A DNA stretch of 64,000 bases, taken from positions 1-64,000 of IMG/VR virus record IMGVR_UViG_3300032282_005862; one strand, 5' to 3'. This stretch comes from a virus. Of the stretch, positions 1-6,399 are shown in pieces. How positions within the stretch are numbered: position 1 is the stretch's first letter; each line of letters opens with the position of its first letter. The notes beneath the pieces were generated by a model. It saw nothing but the letters and a program-made list of their open reading frames with translations. It ran no database searches and had not been told where the DNA came from. The translations under genes and the position numbers were made by a program.

Positions 1-38
1 AATAATGGCACAACTAAACTCATAAAGCTCCAATTCAT
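1..38 (-). CDS. Start of a gene running off the left edge
   Basis: A minus-strand ATG at 38 opens a frame that stays open to the edge, with a second in-frame ATG at 23 preceded by a GGAG-like ribosome site. Only about a dozen codons are visible, so no function can be given and the reading may be chance. Confidence 0.3.
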   Translation of the reverse strand, partial: MNWSFMSLVVPL

Positions 39-108
39 TTACTAATATATTTATAGCCCAAAACGGATAAAAGTGCAAAACTAATATACAACAATGAATT
101 TAAATCTT

Positions 109-393
109 TCATATTTTAGCTCCAATATCTTCTACAAAACGAAGTGCTTCTGATCTTACATACCATTCCCAAGGAGTGCCATTCCTATCAACAACAACAC
201 AATAATGCTCACTATTTGGAACACTACTAATCTTACCATAGAATTGAGTTCCATCTTCAATCTGAAACATAACTTCTTTGCCAGTATTTCGTTCCATAAC
301 AAACATTTTAGCATCTTCATTTACGCTAGTATCAGCAGTTTGAGGATACTTTGCATCATAATCTAATGGGTTAGCTCCAAGTATAGGACTCAT
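109..393 (-). CDS. Hypothetical protein (94 aa)
   Basis: Soluble small protein with no recognised domain. The central part (residues about 38-80) alternates charged and aromatic residues and looks like a beta-rich fold. Its start overlaps the stop of the MazG-like gene upstream by four bases, so the two are translationally coupled in a minus-strand operon. Function unknown. Confidence 0.75.
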   Translation of the reverse strand: MSPILGANPLDYDAKYPQTADTSVNEDAKMFVMERNTGKEVMFQIEDGTQFYGKISSVPNSEHYCVVVDRNGTPWEWYVRSEALRFVEDIGAKI

Positions 394-725
394 CTTTTAT
401 CTCCACTTCCTTTAATCTTACCTCTTTTTAATCTATCTGCAAGTTTAATTAAATTACTTCCTGCAACATCTTCAAGATTAACTCCAAGTTCATCTGCTAA
501 ACTGGCACAATACCAAAGAACATCACCAAGTTCATCAAATATATCTGCTTTAGCTTGTTTTGAGAGTTTTCCATTGTTATCTCTCATTACCTTCTTAACT
601 TTGTTAGCAATCTCGCCAGCTTCGCCAACAAGCCCTAAAGTAGTATAGTATAGCCCATCATTGGCTAAATCTCTTGGATAAAAAGCGGTTCTGCCAGCAT
701 TAGCTTGATAGTTATTAAATGTCAT
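390..725 (-). CDS. MazG-like nucleotide pyrophosphohydrolase
   Basis: MazG-family all-alpha NTP pyrophosphohydrolases hydrolyse (d)NTPs to monophosphate and pyrophosphate. The metal-binding signature is visible: GLVGEAGEI at residues 31-39 (E35, E38) and ELGDVLW at 65-71 (E65, D68), the ExxE...ExxD pattern of the family. The length of 111 aa fits single-domain phage MazG proteins. It lies in an operon of small unknown genes, sharing four-base overlaps on both sides. The likely role is nucleotide-pool management during infection. Phage relatives called MazZ make dGMP for 2-aminoadenine DNA, but nothing in this sequence alone separates MazZ from other MazG proteins. Confidence 0.88.
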   Translation of the reverse strand: MTFNNYQANAGRTAFYPRDLANDGLYYTTLGLVGEAGEIANKVKKVMRDNNGKLSKQAKADIFDELGDVLWYCASLADELGVNLEDVAGSNLIKLADRLKRGKIKGSGDKR

Positions 726-943
726 TTCTTTTTATTTTTAATCTCGCCCAAGCCTTTAATTAGTGCATAGTTAAAACCAATATTAATATACTGCTCTTTA
801 GTAATATGCTCACGACCAAGACTTTCAAAAGTATTTTCCATTTGATCGCTCATATCTACTTTAGCATCATATACAGATTTCTTTTTAAACTTACCAATTT
901 TAAGATAGTAAGGGTCGTTTTTGGATAGTGTTTTATTTTTCAT
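722..943 (-). CDS. Hypothetical protein (73 aa), paralogue of next gene
   Basis: Lysine-rich unknown protein. Residues about 48-60 read ITKEQYINIGF, closely matching ITEQEYIMIGF in the adjacent gene at 940-1173, and both begin MKNK. The two therefore look like a tandem duplication. Four-base overlaps join it to the neighbours on each side. Confidence 0.7.
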   Translation of the reverse strand: MKNKTLSKNDPYYLKIGKFKKKSVYDAKVDMSDQMENTFESLGREHITKEQYINIGFNYALIKGLGEIKNKKK

Positions 944-1173
944 CTCTTTTTAGATTTTAACTTTTTATTAAGAGAAGTCAATTCAAATTTATTATTTTTT
1001 GATTTTGAGAATATATGCCTAAATCCAATCATAATATACTCTTGTTCTGTGATAACTTTCTTACCCACATTTTTTAATATTTTAAATGCTTTTTCGTCTC
1101 CTTCTAGGTCTGCAACATAAGATGTAAAAGATTTAAGATTGCTGTATGTAATTTGTGGTATTTTATTTTTCAT
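940..1173 (-). CDS. Hypothetical protein (77 aa), tandem paralogue
   Basis: Basic unknown protein with the same MKNK start and ITxEQ/EYIxIGF motif as the gene at 722-943. The sequence outside the motif has diverged. It overlaps the next upstream gene by 11 bases. No domain is recognised. Confidence 0.7.
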   Translation of the reverse strand: MKNKIPQITYSNLKSFTSYVADLEGDEKAFKILKNVGKKVITEQEYIMIGFRHIFSKSKNNKFELTSLNKKLKSKKR

Positions 1174-1384
1174 TATTTAATCTTTCAGCTTCCGCATCAT
1201 CCCATTCTATTTCTTCTCTATATTCTTCAACTTCTTCAATAACATCATCTGGTGGCAAATTACCAAAGATAATTTCAACCAATTCATCTACTGACATATC
1301 AAAATAAGTCTGATAGATAAACTCTTTCTCATCCTCGGAACAAGTCTCAAGGTAATCTTTAATAGTTTTAAACTTTTTCTTCAT
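1163..1384 (-). CDS. Hypothetical acidic protein (73 aa)
   Basis: Acidic helical protein. The pattern KxxKxxxxY...DExE...Y..MS.DELVEIIF..LP matches the N-terminal part of the neighbouring protein at 1386-1937 (KKFKNALKFY...DEREAI...MSKMDLIELIF). The two look like diverged copies, one short and one carrying an extension. Function unknown. Confidence 0.7.
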   Translation of the reverse strand: MKKKFKTIKDYLETCSEDEKEFIYQTYFDMSVDELVEIIFGNLPPDDVIEEVEEYREEIEWDDAEAERLNNEK

Positions 1385-1385
1385 T

Positions 1386-1937
1386 TTAGGAACACTTCCT
1401 TACCTTTCTCTTGACAACTTCCTTACCTTTCATATCAAATTGCTCTAACTCTCTTTCTTTTCTCCACTCTGCTAATTCTTCTTTTGCTCCGTTAAATTCA
1501 GCCCAATCGTCTAATTCTGCATCTGTCAGATATTCCTCATTTTCTTCTCTTGTAACGCATCCGTGAGCATCGTTTTCTGCTTCGTCTGCATAAGATTCAA
1601 GAATATGCTCGGAGCTTGAGCCGTGTTTGTTACTAATATCATCTGTGATAGTATAGATAGTCACTTTATATCTTACTCCACTTTTAAATTCTGCCAACTT
1701 CTTCTTTTGATCTTTCTTGGTTATAAGTATTGCTTTTTGAATCTGAGCCATCTCTTTTCTGTGAGTATTTACAATCTTCTCAAGATCATTATAATAAGGT
1801 CTATTCTGAAAGATAAGCTCAATCAAATCCATTTTACTCATCTCAACATAATTACGAGTAATAGCTTCTCTTTCGTCTCCCGAAAGACTATTGTAAAACT
1901 TTAGTGCGTTCTTAAACTTCTTTACTTTTTTGCTCAT
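1386..1937 (-). CDS. Hypothetical protein (183 aa) with paralogous N-terminal domain
   Basis: Residues 1-60 resemble the small protein encoded immediately downstream (1163-1384); the rest is an added charged region ending in a basic tail. I take the ATG at 1937 (MSKKVKK) rather than a TTG 18 bases upstream, because a TTGACA/TATATT promoter ends six bases before that ATG. It is the first gene of the overlapping operon down to 109. No known domain. Confidence 0.75.
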   Translation of the reverse strand: MSKKVKKFKNALKFYNSLSGDEREAITRNYVEMSKMDLIELIFQNRPYYNDLEKIVNTHRKEMAQIQKAILITKKDQKKKLAEFKSGVRYKVTIYTITDDISNKHGSSSEHILESYADEAENDAHGCVTREENEEYLTDAELDDWAEFNGAKEELAEWRKERELEQFDMKGKEVVKRKVRKCS

Positions 1938-1943
1938 ATATTC

Positions 1944-1971
1944 AATATACTGCAAACTTTAAAATTGTCAA
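1944..1971 (-). promoter_or_regulatory. Sigma-70-type promoter, leaderless
   Basis: Minus strand TTGACA, 16-base spacer, TATATT, then six bases to the ATG at 1937. It has the same layout as the other early promoters in this window and leaves no room for a leader. Confidence 0.75.
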
Positions 1972-2192
1972 TAGGTCACGCCAAAAATATTTACTTGAGC
2001 ATTAGGATTTTTACTACCATCTGGACTATCCATTATATTATATTTTGTAGAATAGTTTTGACTATCTTCGCACATAGCATTAGGAATTGTTTGATAGTGT
2101 GCATTTGCACAACCAACAAAGAAAAATGTCATAAGAATCCAAGCTACTACAATAAGTATAAAAGCTATAATTTTAATTGGATTAAATACCAT
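1968..2192 (-). CDS. Small membrane or lipoprotein-like protein (74 aa)
   Basis: The N-terminus has a strong hydrophobic segment (residues about 8-27) ending in FVGCANA, which resembles a lipobox or a signal-anchor boundary. The remaining 45 residues are polar and probably outside the cytoplasm. The start codon overlaps the end of the short gene at 2182-2328. Specific function unknown. Confidence 0.65.
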   Translation of the reverse strand: MVFNPIKIIAFILIVVAWILMTFFFVGCANAHYQTIPNAMCEDSQNYSTKYNIMDSPDGSKNPNAQVNIFGVTY

Positions 2193-2328
2193 CTCTTAAA
2201 CCTACGCTTTCTATAATTATTTTATTTTCTTGAGCTTCGATAACTTCTTTTACTGATAGTCTTTCATTTGCCATTGGCGAATGATTTAAAAGAAAAACTA
2301 AAGAAAAGATTTCTATTGGAGTCCACAT
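2182..2328 (-). CDS. Short hypothetical protein (48 aa)
   Basis: ATG at 2328, 48 codons, TAA at 2182. The first 20 residues are hydrophobic (signal-like, MWTPIEIF...), the rest charged and helical (SVKEVIEAQENK). Its end overlaps the start of the membrane protein gene downstream by 11 bases, as is usual in this operon. Confidence 0.55.
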   Translation of the reverse strand: MWTPIEIFSLVFLLNHSPMANERLSVKEVIEAQENKIIIESVGLRDGI

Positions 2329-2340
2329 AAAATTATATGA

Positions 2341-2370
2341 TAGGATAGTGGGGTTGAACCATCTATCCTA
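2341..2370 (-). terminator. Stem-loop after the 53-aa gene
   Basis: Perfect 8-bp stem TAGGATAG/CTATCCTA with a 14-base loop, eight bases past the stop of the gene at 2379. No clear U-run follows, so it may stabilise the mRNA end or terminate weakly. Confidence 0.5.
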
Positions 2371-2378
2371 CCATTACA

Positions 2379-2540
2379 TTACTTGACTGAAACCGAAACT
2401 ACTGAACCACCAGTCTTGTTGGCAAATCGCTTACTAGCGATCTTTGCACCACGGAGCGTTGGGTAGCTCTTAGGAGCAACAACAAGCTGACCAGTCGTAG
2501 CTTTGACTTGCCAAGTATATTGCGTTTGGTTTGTATTCAT
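2379..2540 (-). CDS. Small basic protein (53 aa), probably abundant
   Basis: MNTNQTQYTWQVKATTG... to ...VVSVSVK, basic and beta-like. It is visibly more GC-rich in codon choice (GCT, GGT, CGT, AAG, CTC) than its neighbours. That fits a highly expressed gene. It has its own near-consensus promoter at 2547-2575 and a downstream stem-loop, so it is a single-gene transcript. A nucleoid-like or host-takeover role is possible but not shown. Confidence 0.72.
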   Translation of the reverse strand: MNTNQTQYTWQVKATTGQLVVAPKSYPTLRGAKIASKRFANKTGGSVVSVSVK

Positions 2541-2546
2541 AAGTTA

Positions 2547-2575
2547 ATATTAGTATATATTTGAAATAATGTCAA
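2547..2575 (-). promoter_or_regulatory. Sigma-70-type promoter, leaderless
   Basis: Minus strand TTGACA, 17-base spacer, TAATAT, six bases to the ATG at 2540. Confidence 0.85.
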
Positions 2576-2579
2576 TATA

Positions 2580-2780
2580 TTATTTTTTATTTTTAAACTT
2601 TTCCTCTTGGGGTTGCTCATTAACATCTTCTTTATTATAGATTGCTCTCTTGGGTCTACCCATATTAGTCATTTTCATTTCTTTGCCACGCTTGATATTA
2701 CCCCAAGGATTCATACCAGAGTTTTTAATATTATTTACGATAAATCGTATTTCTTTTAGTTCTTGTTTTGTTAATGCCAT
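2580..2780 (-). CDS. Hypothetical basic protein (66 aa)
   Basis: Lysine/arginine-rich, with GRPKRAIYN in the middle that resembles an AT-hook-like basic patch, and a charged tail. It has its own promoter at 2790-2818. DNA or RNA binding is possible from composition only. Confidence 0.65.
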   Translation of the reverse strand: MALTKQELKEIRFIVNNIKNSGMNPWGNIKRGKEMKMTNMGRPKRAIYNKEDVNEQPQEEKFKNKK

Positions 2781-2789
2781 AGTTAGTAT

Positions 2790-2818
2790 ATACTAACCGA
2801 ATTTAAAATTTAGATCAA
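2790..2818 (-). promoter_or_regulatory. Sigma-70-type promoter
   Basis: Minus strand TTGATC, 17-base spacer, TAGTAT, nine bases to the ATG at 2780. Confidence 0.65.
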
Positions 2819-2821
2819 GTA

Positions 2822-2908
2822 TTATTTTTTACAACGACAACCAGAACAACCACAACTTAACTTTAGATTTAACAACCACTTAAACGCTTTTTTTAGTTTT
2901 TTTAACAC
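2822..2908 (-). CDS. Cys-rich microprotein or +1 frame extension (28 aa)
   Basis: In the +1 frame relative to the end of the gene at 2880-3113, a GTG at 2908 opens 28 codons: a lysine-rich helix (LKKLKKAFKWLLNL) followed by SCGCSGCRCKK. Four cysteines in a CxCxxCxC pattern are unlikely by chance in such AT-rich DNA. It could be an overlapping gene or a frameshifted C-terminal extension of the upstream protein. Confidence 0.45.
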   Translation of the reverse strand: MLKKLKKAFKWLLNLKLSCGCSGCRCKK

Positions 2909-3113
2909 TTTTCTTTTTGACTTTCTTTTTCTTTTTTGGCTTTTCTTCCCAAGCACCAGCAATTCCTTCTGCTTGATCTAATTCTGATGTATATTCTTCA
3001 CCAACAAAAGGTTCTACTTCATAAGAATTTTTATTTAACTTATCTTTGATAGCATAAAAAGCATCTTCGATTTTAAATTTAATATTCCAATAGATTTCGT
3101 TTAGAAAATTCAT
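2880..3113 (-). CDS. Hypothetical protein with lysine-rich tail (77 aa)
   Basis: Start placed at the ATG at 3113 (MNFLNEIYW), which overlaps the TGA of the micro-ORF upstream. The N-terminal half is amphipathic, the middle acidic, and the last 25 residues are almost all lysine, serine and threonine. The A-rich codons of that tail are where the reading frame of the Cys-rich microprotein begins. Function unknown. Confidence 0.65.
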   Translation of the reverse strand: MNFLNEIYWNIKFKIEDAFYAIKDKLNKNSYEVEPFVGEEYTSELDQAEGIAGAWEEKPKKKKKVKKKSVKKTKKSV

Positions 3114-3172
3114 ACACGAACTCCAAAAATTCCACCTAAAATAAAACAAGCTGAAAGAATTAAAATTTCCAT
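3110..3172 (-). CDS. Single-pass membrane microprotein (20 aa)
   Basis: ATG at 3172, 20 codons: MEILILSACFILGGIFGVRV, one hydrophobic helix. The TGA overlaps the next ATG (ATGA), the standard coupling in this operon and the main reason to believe it. Too short for family assignment. Confidence 0.45.
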   Translation of the reverse strand: MEILILSACFILGGIFGVRV

Positions 3173-3191
3173 AATATTGTTCTATTACCTA

Positions 3192-3401
3192 TTACACCTT
3201 GTTTTTAGGCTTTTCTTTAATATTTTTATTATAGGCTAAAACATCATCTAGATATTTATTTAACATATTCCGAATTGTGCGTTCTTTTTCGGGGTCTTTG
3301 CTATAATAGGATTTTTCTAAAGCCAATAATTGATCTCGCCAATGATTTAAACTAGCTGTATGTTCAGTTAAAAATTCAATTTTATTCTTCTTTAACGGCA
3401 T
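3192..3401 (-). CDS. Hypothetical protein (69 aa)
   Basis: Start set at the ATG at 3401 (MPLKKNK) because a perfect GGAGG lies seven bases upstream; the longer reading would need TTG. The sequence is helical and charged (LNHWRDQLLALEKSYY). It overlaps the end of the next upstream gene by 20 bases. No known domain. Confidence 0.7.
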   Translation of the reverse strand: MPLKKNKIEFLTEHTASLNHWRDQLLALEKSYYSKDPEKERTIRNMLNKYLDDVLAYNKNIKEKPKNKV

Positions 3402-3768
3402 CTCTAACCTCCATTTTCCATTTTTCAACAAGTTTTTCTGAATCAGTATAATCAGAATTATTGTTGCTCCTTAAGAGATAAAAGATTTTCTCGCTAGAGT
3501 CAATCTTATTTACGACATTTAAATATCCTTCTATAAGATGTTCTTTATCAACAAAATAATGACTTCTCATATATGGTTTTACCATATTTTCTTTACTTAA
3601 AATACTTTGAGTTAATAAATAACCATTCTTTTCATCTTTTTGGCAGAGAATAACACTTTTATATTTATCTGAGGAATAAAGATCAGAAAATTGTTTTGGC
3701 AATCCTAAATTAATAATGCAATTATGATGATAGACACCAAAAAAACTAATGGTATCATCAATAATCAT
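3382..3768 (-). CDS. Hypothetical protein (128 aa)
   Basis: Start at the ATG at 3768 (MIIDDTISFF), just after the TAA of the 3D-domain gene; a TTG 15 bases earlier is less likely. The protein is soluble with mixed alpha/beta character, and no motif was recognised. It is translationally linked to the 3D-domain protein upstream. Confidence 0.7.
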   Translation of the reverse strand: MIIDDTISFFGVYHHNCIINLGLPKQFSDLYSSDKYKSVILCQKDEKNGYLLTQSILSKENMVKPYMRSHYFVDKEHLIEGYLNVVNKIDSSEKIFYLLRSNNNSDYTDSEKLVEKWKMEVRDAVKEE

Positions 3769-3769
3769 T

Positions 3770-4243
3770 TTAATAAACCGCAACTTTAACTATTTTAGGA
3801 TTATTATTTACAAACCTCATAGCTTCTTTTTCTGTTAAGAAAAAAATATCAATAACTGGATATTTGCCTCCACTAGCTTTTTTACGGATAACATCTGTGC
3901 CAGTATCGTGAGCAACTCTAAATCCAAGATTAGGAATATAAATCTTTGAAAAGAAAGGGATAATGCGAGGGTCTACGGCTACGCTTCTATTAGGTTTAAG
4001 CGTAGCACCAGTAGAGCTTTGTCTTTTTGCACTCCAAGAATCAGTATCGCTACCTTTTGCCCAATAAGCAGTTAAGCGAACCTTGATTTCTTTTTTTGGA
4101 ATTAAATCTTTCACAAAAGATTCAACCATTTGATTCTTAATATTATTAGAAATAATAGGTTTGCGAGATGAAGATGTGATTTCGTTCTTGAATAAAATCC
4201 AAGAAGCACATAACAACACAGCTATTCTACATAGTATTTTCAT
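3770..4243 (-). CDS. Exported 3D-domain protein, putative cell-wall enzyme
   Basis: The C-terminal 100 residues match the 3D domain, a small double-psi beta-barrel related to the catalytic part of MltA/RlpA-type lytic transglycosylases. The three aspartates are seen at D91 (AVDPRIIPF), D113 (AHDTGTD) and D132 (VIDIFF). A hydrophobic N-terminal segment (residues 1-19) should export or anchor it, so it probably acts on peptidoglycan in the periplasm, in lysis or wall remodelling. The upstream promoter (4264-4292) and an AGAGG ribosome site make this one of the few genes here with an ordinary leader. Substrate and exact reaction are inferred from the family. Confidence 0.8.
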   Translation of the reverse strand: MKILCRIAVLLCASWILFKNEITSSSRKPIISNNIKNQMVESFVKDLIPKKEIKVRLTAYWAKGSDTDSWSAKRQSSTGATLKPNRSVAVDPRIIPFFSKIYIPNLGFRVAHDTGTDVIRKKASGGKYPVIDIFFLTEKEAMRFVNNNPKIVKVAVY

Positions 4244-4263
4244 AACTTGTCCTCTTTAAACTG

Positions 4264-4292
4264 AGATTAATTTAAATTGATTAAAATGTCAA
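4264..4292 (-). promoter_or_regulatory. Sigma-70-type promoter with 20-base leader
   Basis: Minus strand TTGACA, 17-base spacer, TAATCT, then a 20-base leader containing AGAGG before the ATG at 4243. It contrasts with the leaderless promoters elsewhere. Confidence 0.65.
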
Positions 4293-4298
4293 GCTAGA

Positions 4299-4346
4299 TT
4301 AACTTCTTCTAGCGACTAAATATTCCTTATGATTAATAGACTTCAT
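4299..4346 (-). CDS. Possible 15-aa peptide gene
   Basis: ATG at 4346 opens 15 codons (MKSINHKEYLVARRS) then TAA. An AGTGTAAT late-type motif lies 18 bases upstream, the spacing seen before other late genes. Length alone makes this uncertain. Confidence 0.25.
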   Translation of the reverse strand: MKSINHKEYLVARRS

Positions 4347-4356
4347 AACAATATAG

Positions 4357-4364
4357 ATTACACT
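4357..4364 (-). promoter_or_regulatory. AGTGTAAT late-type motif
   Basis: Minus strand AGTGTAAT, 18 bases before the ATG at 4346, abutting the stem-loop at 4364-4388. Confidence 0.4.
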
Positions 4365-4388
4365 CATAGGGCGTTTTAAACCCTATGA
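4364..4388 (-). terminator. Stem-loop after the 58-aa gene
   Basis: 8-bp perfect stem TCATAGGG/CCCTATGA around a 9-base loop, 18 bases past the stop of the gene at 4407. It lacks a U-run. The same arrangement follows the other small GC-richer gene at 2379. Confidence 0.5.
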
Positions 4389-4406
4389 ATGTATCCTATA
4401 ATAGTA

Positions 4407-4583
4407 TTACTTTGTAAGGAGATCAGATGCTCGGAGCTTGCTAGTCAATTTACGCTTGTCAAAGGAACGCCAATGACGAGTATGTTGATTAACCTTATCA
4501 AGAACCTTTGCCTCACTAATGGTAAATGTGCCGTTAGTGTTGTCTGTCATCTTAACGAAGTATGTTTTAGGTCTGTTTGCCAT
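4407..4583 (-). CDS. Small basic protein (58 aa), probably abundant
   Basis: MANRPKTYFVKMTDNTNG... to ...RASDLLTK; strongly basic in its C-terminal half (HTRHWRSFDKRKLTSKLR). Its codon use is GC-richer than its neighbours', as in the 53-aa gene at 2379. It has its own strong promoter and a downstream stem-loop. A nucleic-acid-binding role is suggested by charge only. Confidence 0.72.
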   Translation of the reverse strand: MANRPKTYFVKMTDNTNGTFTISEAKVLDKVNQHTRHWRSFDKRKLTSKLRASDLLTK

Positions 4584-4591
4584 AATGATTA

Positions 4592-4620
4592 ATAATATAT
4601 ATATTTTAACTATTTGTCAA
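4592..4620 (-). promoter_or_regulatory. Sigma-70-type promoter, leaderless
   Basis: Minus strand TTGACA, 17-base spacer, TATTAT, eight bases to the ATG at 4583. It overlaps the 3' end of the deaminase gene. Confidence 0.8.
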
Positions 4621-5019
4621 ATTAAATTTATCAAATCCACCTTTAATATTACTAAAATAAACATTCTTAAAGTTTAATTGGTAAATCATATCAGAGCATC
4701 CAGAGCAAGGAGCAGAATGATCTAATAGGTTATTTCGATTAATTCTGGTATTAACAAGAGTTAATTTAGAGCAATCTTCTTCGCCAAGTTTAATAACTGC
4801 ATTTAATTCAGCGTGAGTTCCAACAATATCACTAATCTTTTCTTTATTTTTATTTACATAATTATATTTTAAATTCATTGGATGAGTTTTCATAGAGTTC
4901 ATTCCAATACTAATAATACGATTGCGGTCAAGAATAAAAGAGAAGTGACGGCATCTTAAATCTGCATTATGTTTATTAATCAAGGCATAAGTAACCTCAA
5001 TAATTTTATTGAAGTTCAT
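4606..5019 (-). CDS. Zinc-dependent deaminase-fold protein
   Basis: The cytidine-deaminase fold is marked by H69-A70-E71 (THAELNAV) and P104-C105-SG-C108, the zinc ligands and catalytic glutamate of the family. Such enzymes hydrolyse the amino group of cytosine or related bases. In phages they usually act on dCMP to feed thymidylate synthesis. The spacing and flanks differ from the clearer dCMP deaminase at 33485, so the substrate is not certain. The promoter of the next gene lies over its 3' end. Confidence 0.75.
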   Translation of the reverse strand: MNFNKIIEVTYALINKHNADLRCRHFSFILDRNRIISIGMNSMKTHPMNLKYNYVNKNKEKISDIVGTHAELNAVIKLGEEDCSKLTLVNTRINRNNLLDHSAPCSGCSDMIYQLNFKNVYFSNIKGGFDKFNLTNS

Positions 5020-5023
5020 TGTA

Positions 5024-5350
5024 TTAATCTTTTTTGTCTAAATCTTGATATTGTTTTTCGACTTCTTCTGATTCTTTGTCGAGTTGTTCTTGAAATTCTT
5101 TTAAATAACCATCAATTTTATCTAAATCTGGAGCTTTTTGACTATAAAAATTACTAATATAATTAGTATTTGTGTTACCAAAAAAAATCCTAGCAATACT
5201 ATAAGCACCAAGTATTTGCAAAAAAGAAAAATTTAAATCAAAAACTGGTGCAAAAAGATAATTCCACATTACATAAATTAATGAGCTATAAATAAAACAA
5301 AATAATAAATAAGAAGTAGCTAAATTAAGCCAATCAATTTTTTTATTCAT
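5024..5350 (-). CDS. Membrane protein with coiled-coil tail (108 aa)
   Basis: Two hydrophobic segments (residues about 9-32 and 40-58) and then a charged, probably coiled-coil tail (LKEFQEQLDKESEEVEKQ). Topology suggests a small inner-membrane protein with a cytoplasmic tail. It abuts both neighbours with no gap. A holin or superinfection role is possible but unsupported. Confidence 0.65.
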   Translation of the reverse strand: MNKKIDWLNLATSYLLFCFIYSSLIYVMWNYLFAPVFDLNFSFLQILGAYSIARIFFGNTNTNYISNFYSQKAPDLDKIDGYLKEFQEQLDKESEEVEKQYQDLDKKD

Positions 5351-5691
5351 TATGATAAAGTATTTATAAACATTGGAGTAAATTCTCCAACATAAGAACC
5401 TCTAACATTAAACTCAAAATAGTCAATAGCATCACCAATCGCATCTTCTTGATCTTTAAATTGTTCTGCAAGAATATCCAAACATTTCTCAATAGAATAA
5501 ACTGCTATTGGATTTCCTTCTGAATTTTCGCCAACGCCAATAAAAGCGTCATCAAATCCATCTGCAAGAAGAATCTTGTCGGAAAAATCTGAATAACCAG
5601 TTTCAATAAAATCAGTAATCTTTTTGTTGTGTTTGCTTAATTTCATAATTGCTAATGTATATGGTGTCCTCTTAACCTTATTTATACTCAC
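5350..5691 (-). CDS. Hypothetical protein (113 aa), late-type promoter
   Basis: Starts at GTG (5691). Residues 40-70 (ILLADGFDDAFIGVGE...AVYSIEKCLDIL) have the look of a conserved phage protein family of unknown function, with an acidic surface. A CGTGTAAG motif sits 15 bases before the GTG. Confidence 0.7.
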   Translation of the reverse strand: MSINKVKRTPYTLAIMKLSKHNKKITDFIETGYSDFSDKILLADGFDDAFIGVGENSEGNPIAVYSIEKCLDILAEQFKDQEDAIGDAIDYFEFNVRGSYVGEFTPMFINTLS

Positions 5692-5698
5692 ATTTTAA

Positions 5699-5706
5699 CT
5701 TACACG
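5699..5706 (-). promoter_or_regulatory. GTGTAA late-type motif
   Basis: Minus strand CGTGTAAG, 15 bases before the GTG start at 5691. Confidence 0.5.
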
Positions 5707-5712
5707 CAAGCA

Positions 5713-5820
5713 TTATTTTTTAAATCTATTTGTAAATGTAATTCCTATATAATAAAAAGGATAAAGAGCATAATAAAGAATTGTGAATAAAAATGTTCCG
5801 ATATTATTAAATATATTCAT
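5713..5820 (-). CDS. Membrane microprotein (35 aa)
   Basis: ATG at 5820 overlaps the TGA of the preceding gene (ATGA). A single hydrophobic, aromatic-rich helix (GTFLFTILYYALYPFYYIGI) is followed by a basic end. It is one of several such membrane microproteins in the window. Confidence 0.55.
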   Translation of the reverse strand: MNIFNNIGTFLFTILYYALYPFYYIGITFTNRFKK

Positions 5821-5999
5821 TTCTTAATATATTTCTTGATTTTCTTTACAAGAGCTTCAACCTTATCAAGTTCTTGGCGTTTAATTCCAGATATATCTTT
5901 ATTATGCTGATCGTGCCAAGAAACTAAAGCTGTAATATCATTCTCTAATTCTTCCAATTCTTTATTAACTCTACCTACTATTGTTTTTTGATTTTCCAT
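5817..5999 (-). CDS. Hypothetical helical protein (60 aa)
   Basis: Heptad-like charged sequence (NKELEELENDITALVSW...VEALVKKIKKYIKK) suggests a short coiled coil. Coupled to both neighbours by close spacing. Function unknown. Confidence 0.65.
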   Translation of the reverse strand: MENQKTIVGRVNKELEELENDITALVSWHDQHNKDISGIKRQELDKVEALVKKIKKYIKK

Positions 6000-6000
6000 A

Positions 6001-6153
6001 TTATTTTGGTTCTTGTTCTAGAATATATTTAAATTTAATATAAAATTCATTTAATTTTAAAGCTATACTTGCTGGAATGGTAGAATTATTATTTTCTTCA
6101 TACCAAGAAATAAATTCTTTCATAGTGCGAAGTGCCTTGACTTGTTCTTCCAT
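6001..6153 (-). CDS. Short hypothetical protein (50 aa)
   Basis: ATG at 6153, TAA at 6001, directly abutting the next gene. Sequence MEEQVKALRTMKEFISWYEEN..., helical and acidic. No recognised family. Confidence 0.6.
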   Translation of the reverse strand: MEEQVKALRTMKEFISWYEENNNSTIPASIALKLNEFYIKFKYILEQEPK

Positions 6154-6174
6154 ACAATAGATACTAACTTAGTT

Positions 6175-6384
6175 TTATTTTTTCTTCAACTTTAATTTTG
6201 AATGATCTGCAAATAGTTTTGGATTATCTTTATAAAGTTCTTCAAGACAATCTTTTGTAAATTCTCTTAAAAATTTCTCATCTTTAATAGCATCAACAAT
6301 TTTTTTAGCCATTAAAGCAAAAGTTTTTTCTTCTTTTTCTAAACCTTTTTCTATTCGTGATTTCTCTACTTTTTTTCTGCCCAT
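6175..6384 (-). CDS. Hypothetical lysine-rich protein (69 aa)
   Basis: Charged helical protein (MGRKKVEKSRIEKG... to ...LKLKKK). A TGTGTAAT late-type motif lies 15 bases before its ATG. Its C-terminal pattern (LxELYKDNPKLFAD) loosely matches the neighbour at 6400 (LYSEKYETNPKYMAE), so a distant duplication is possible. Confidence 0.65.
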   Translation of the reverse strand: MGRKKVEKSRIEKGLEKEEKTFALMAKKIVDAIKDEKFLREFTKDCLEELYKDNPKLFADHSKLKLKKK

Positions 6385-6391
6385 AATTCTA

Positions 6392-6399
6392 ATTACACA
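6392..6399 (-). promoter_or_regulatory. GTGTAA late-type motif
   Basis: Minus strand TGTGTAAT, 15 bases before the ATG at 6384. Confidence 0.5.

Noticed and set aside
4389-4592. Plus-strand 67-aa open frame
   Set aside because: Antisense shadow of the 58-aa minus-strand gene, which has a promoter, better codons and a downstream stem-loop.
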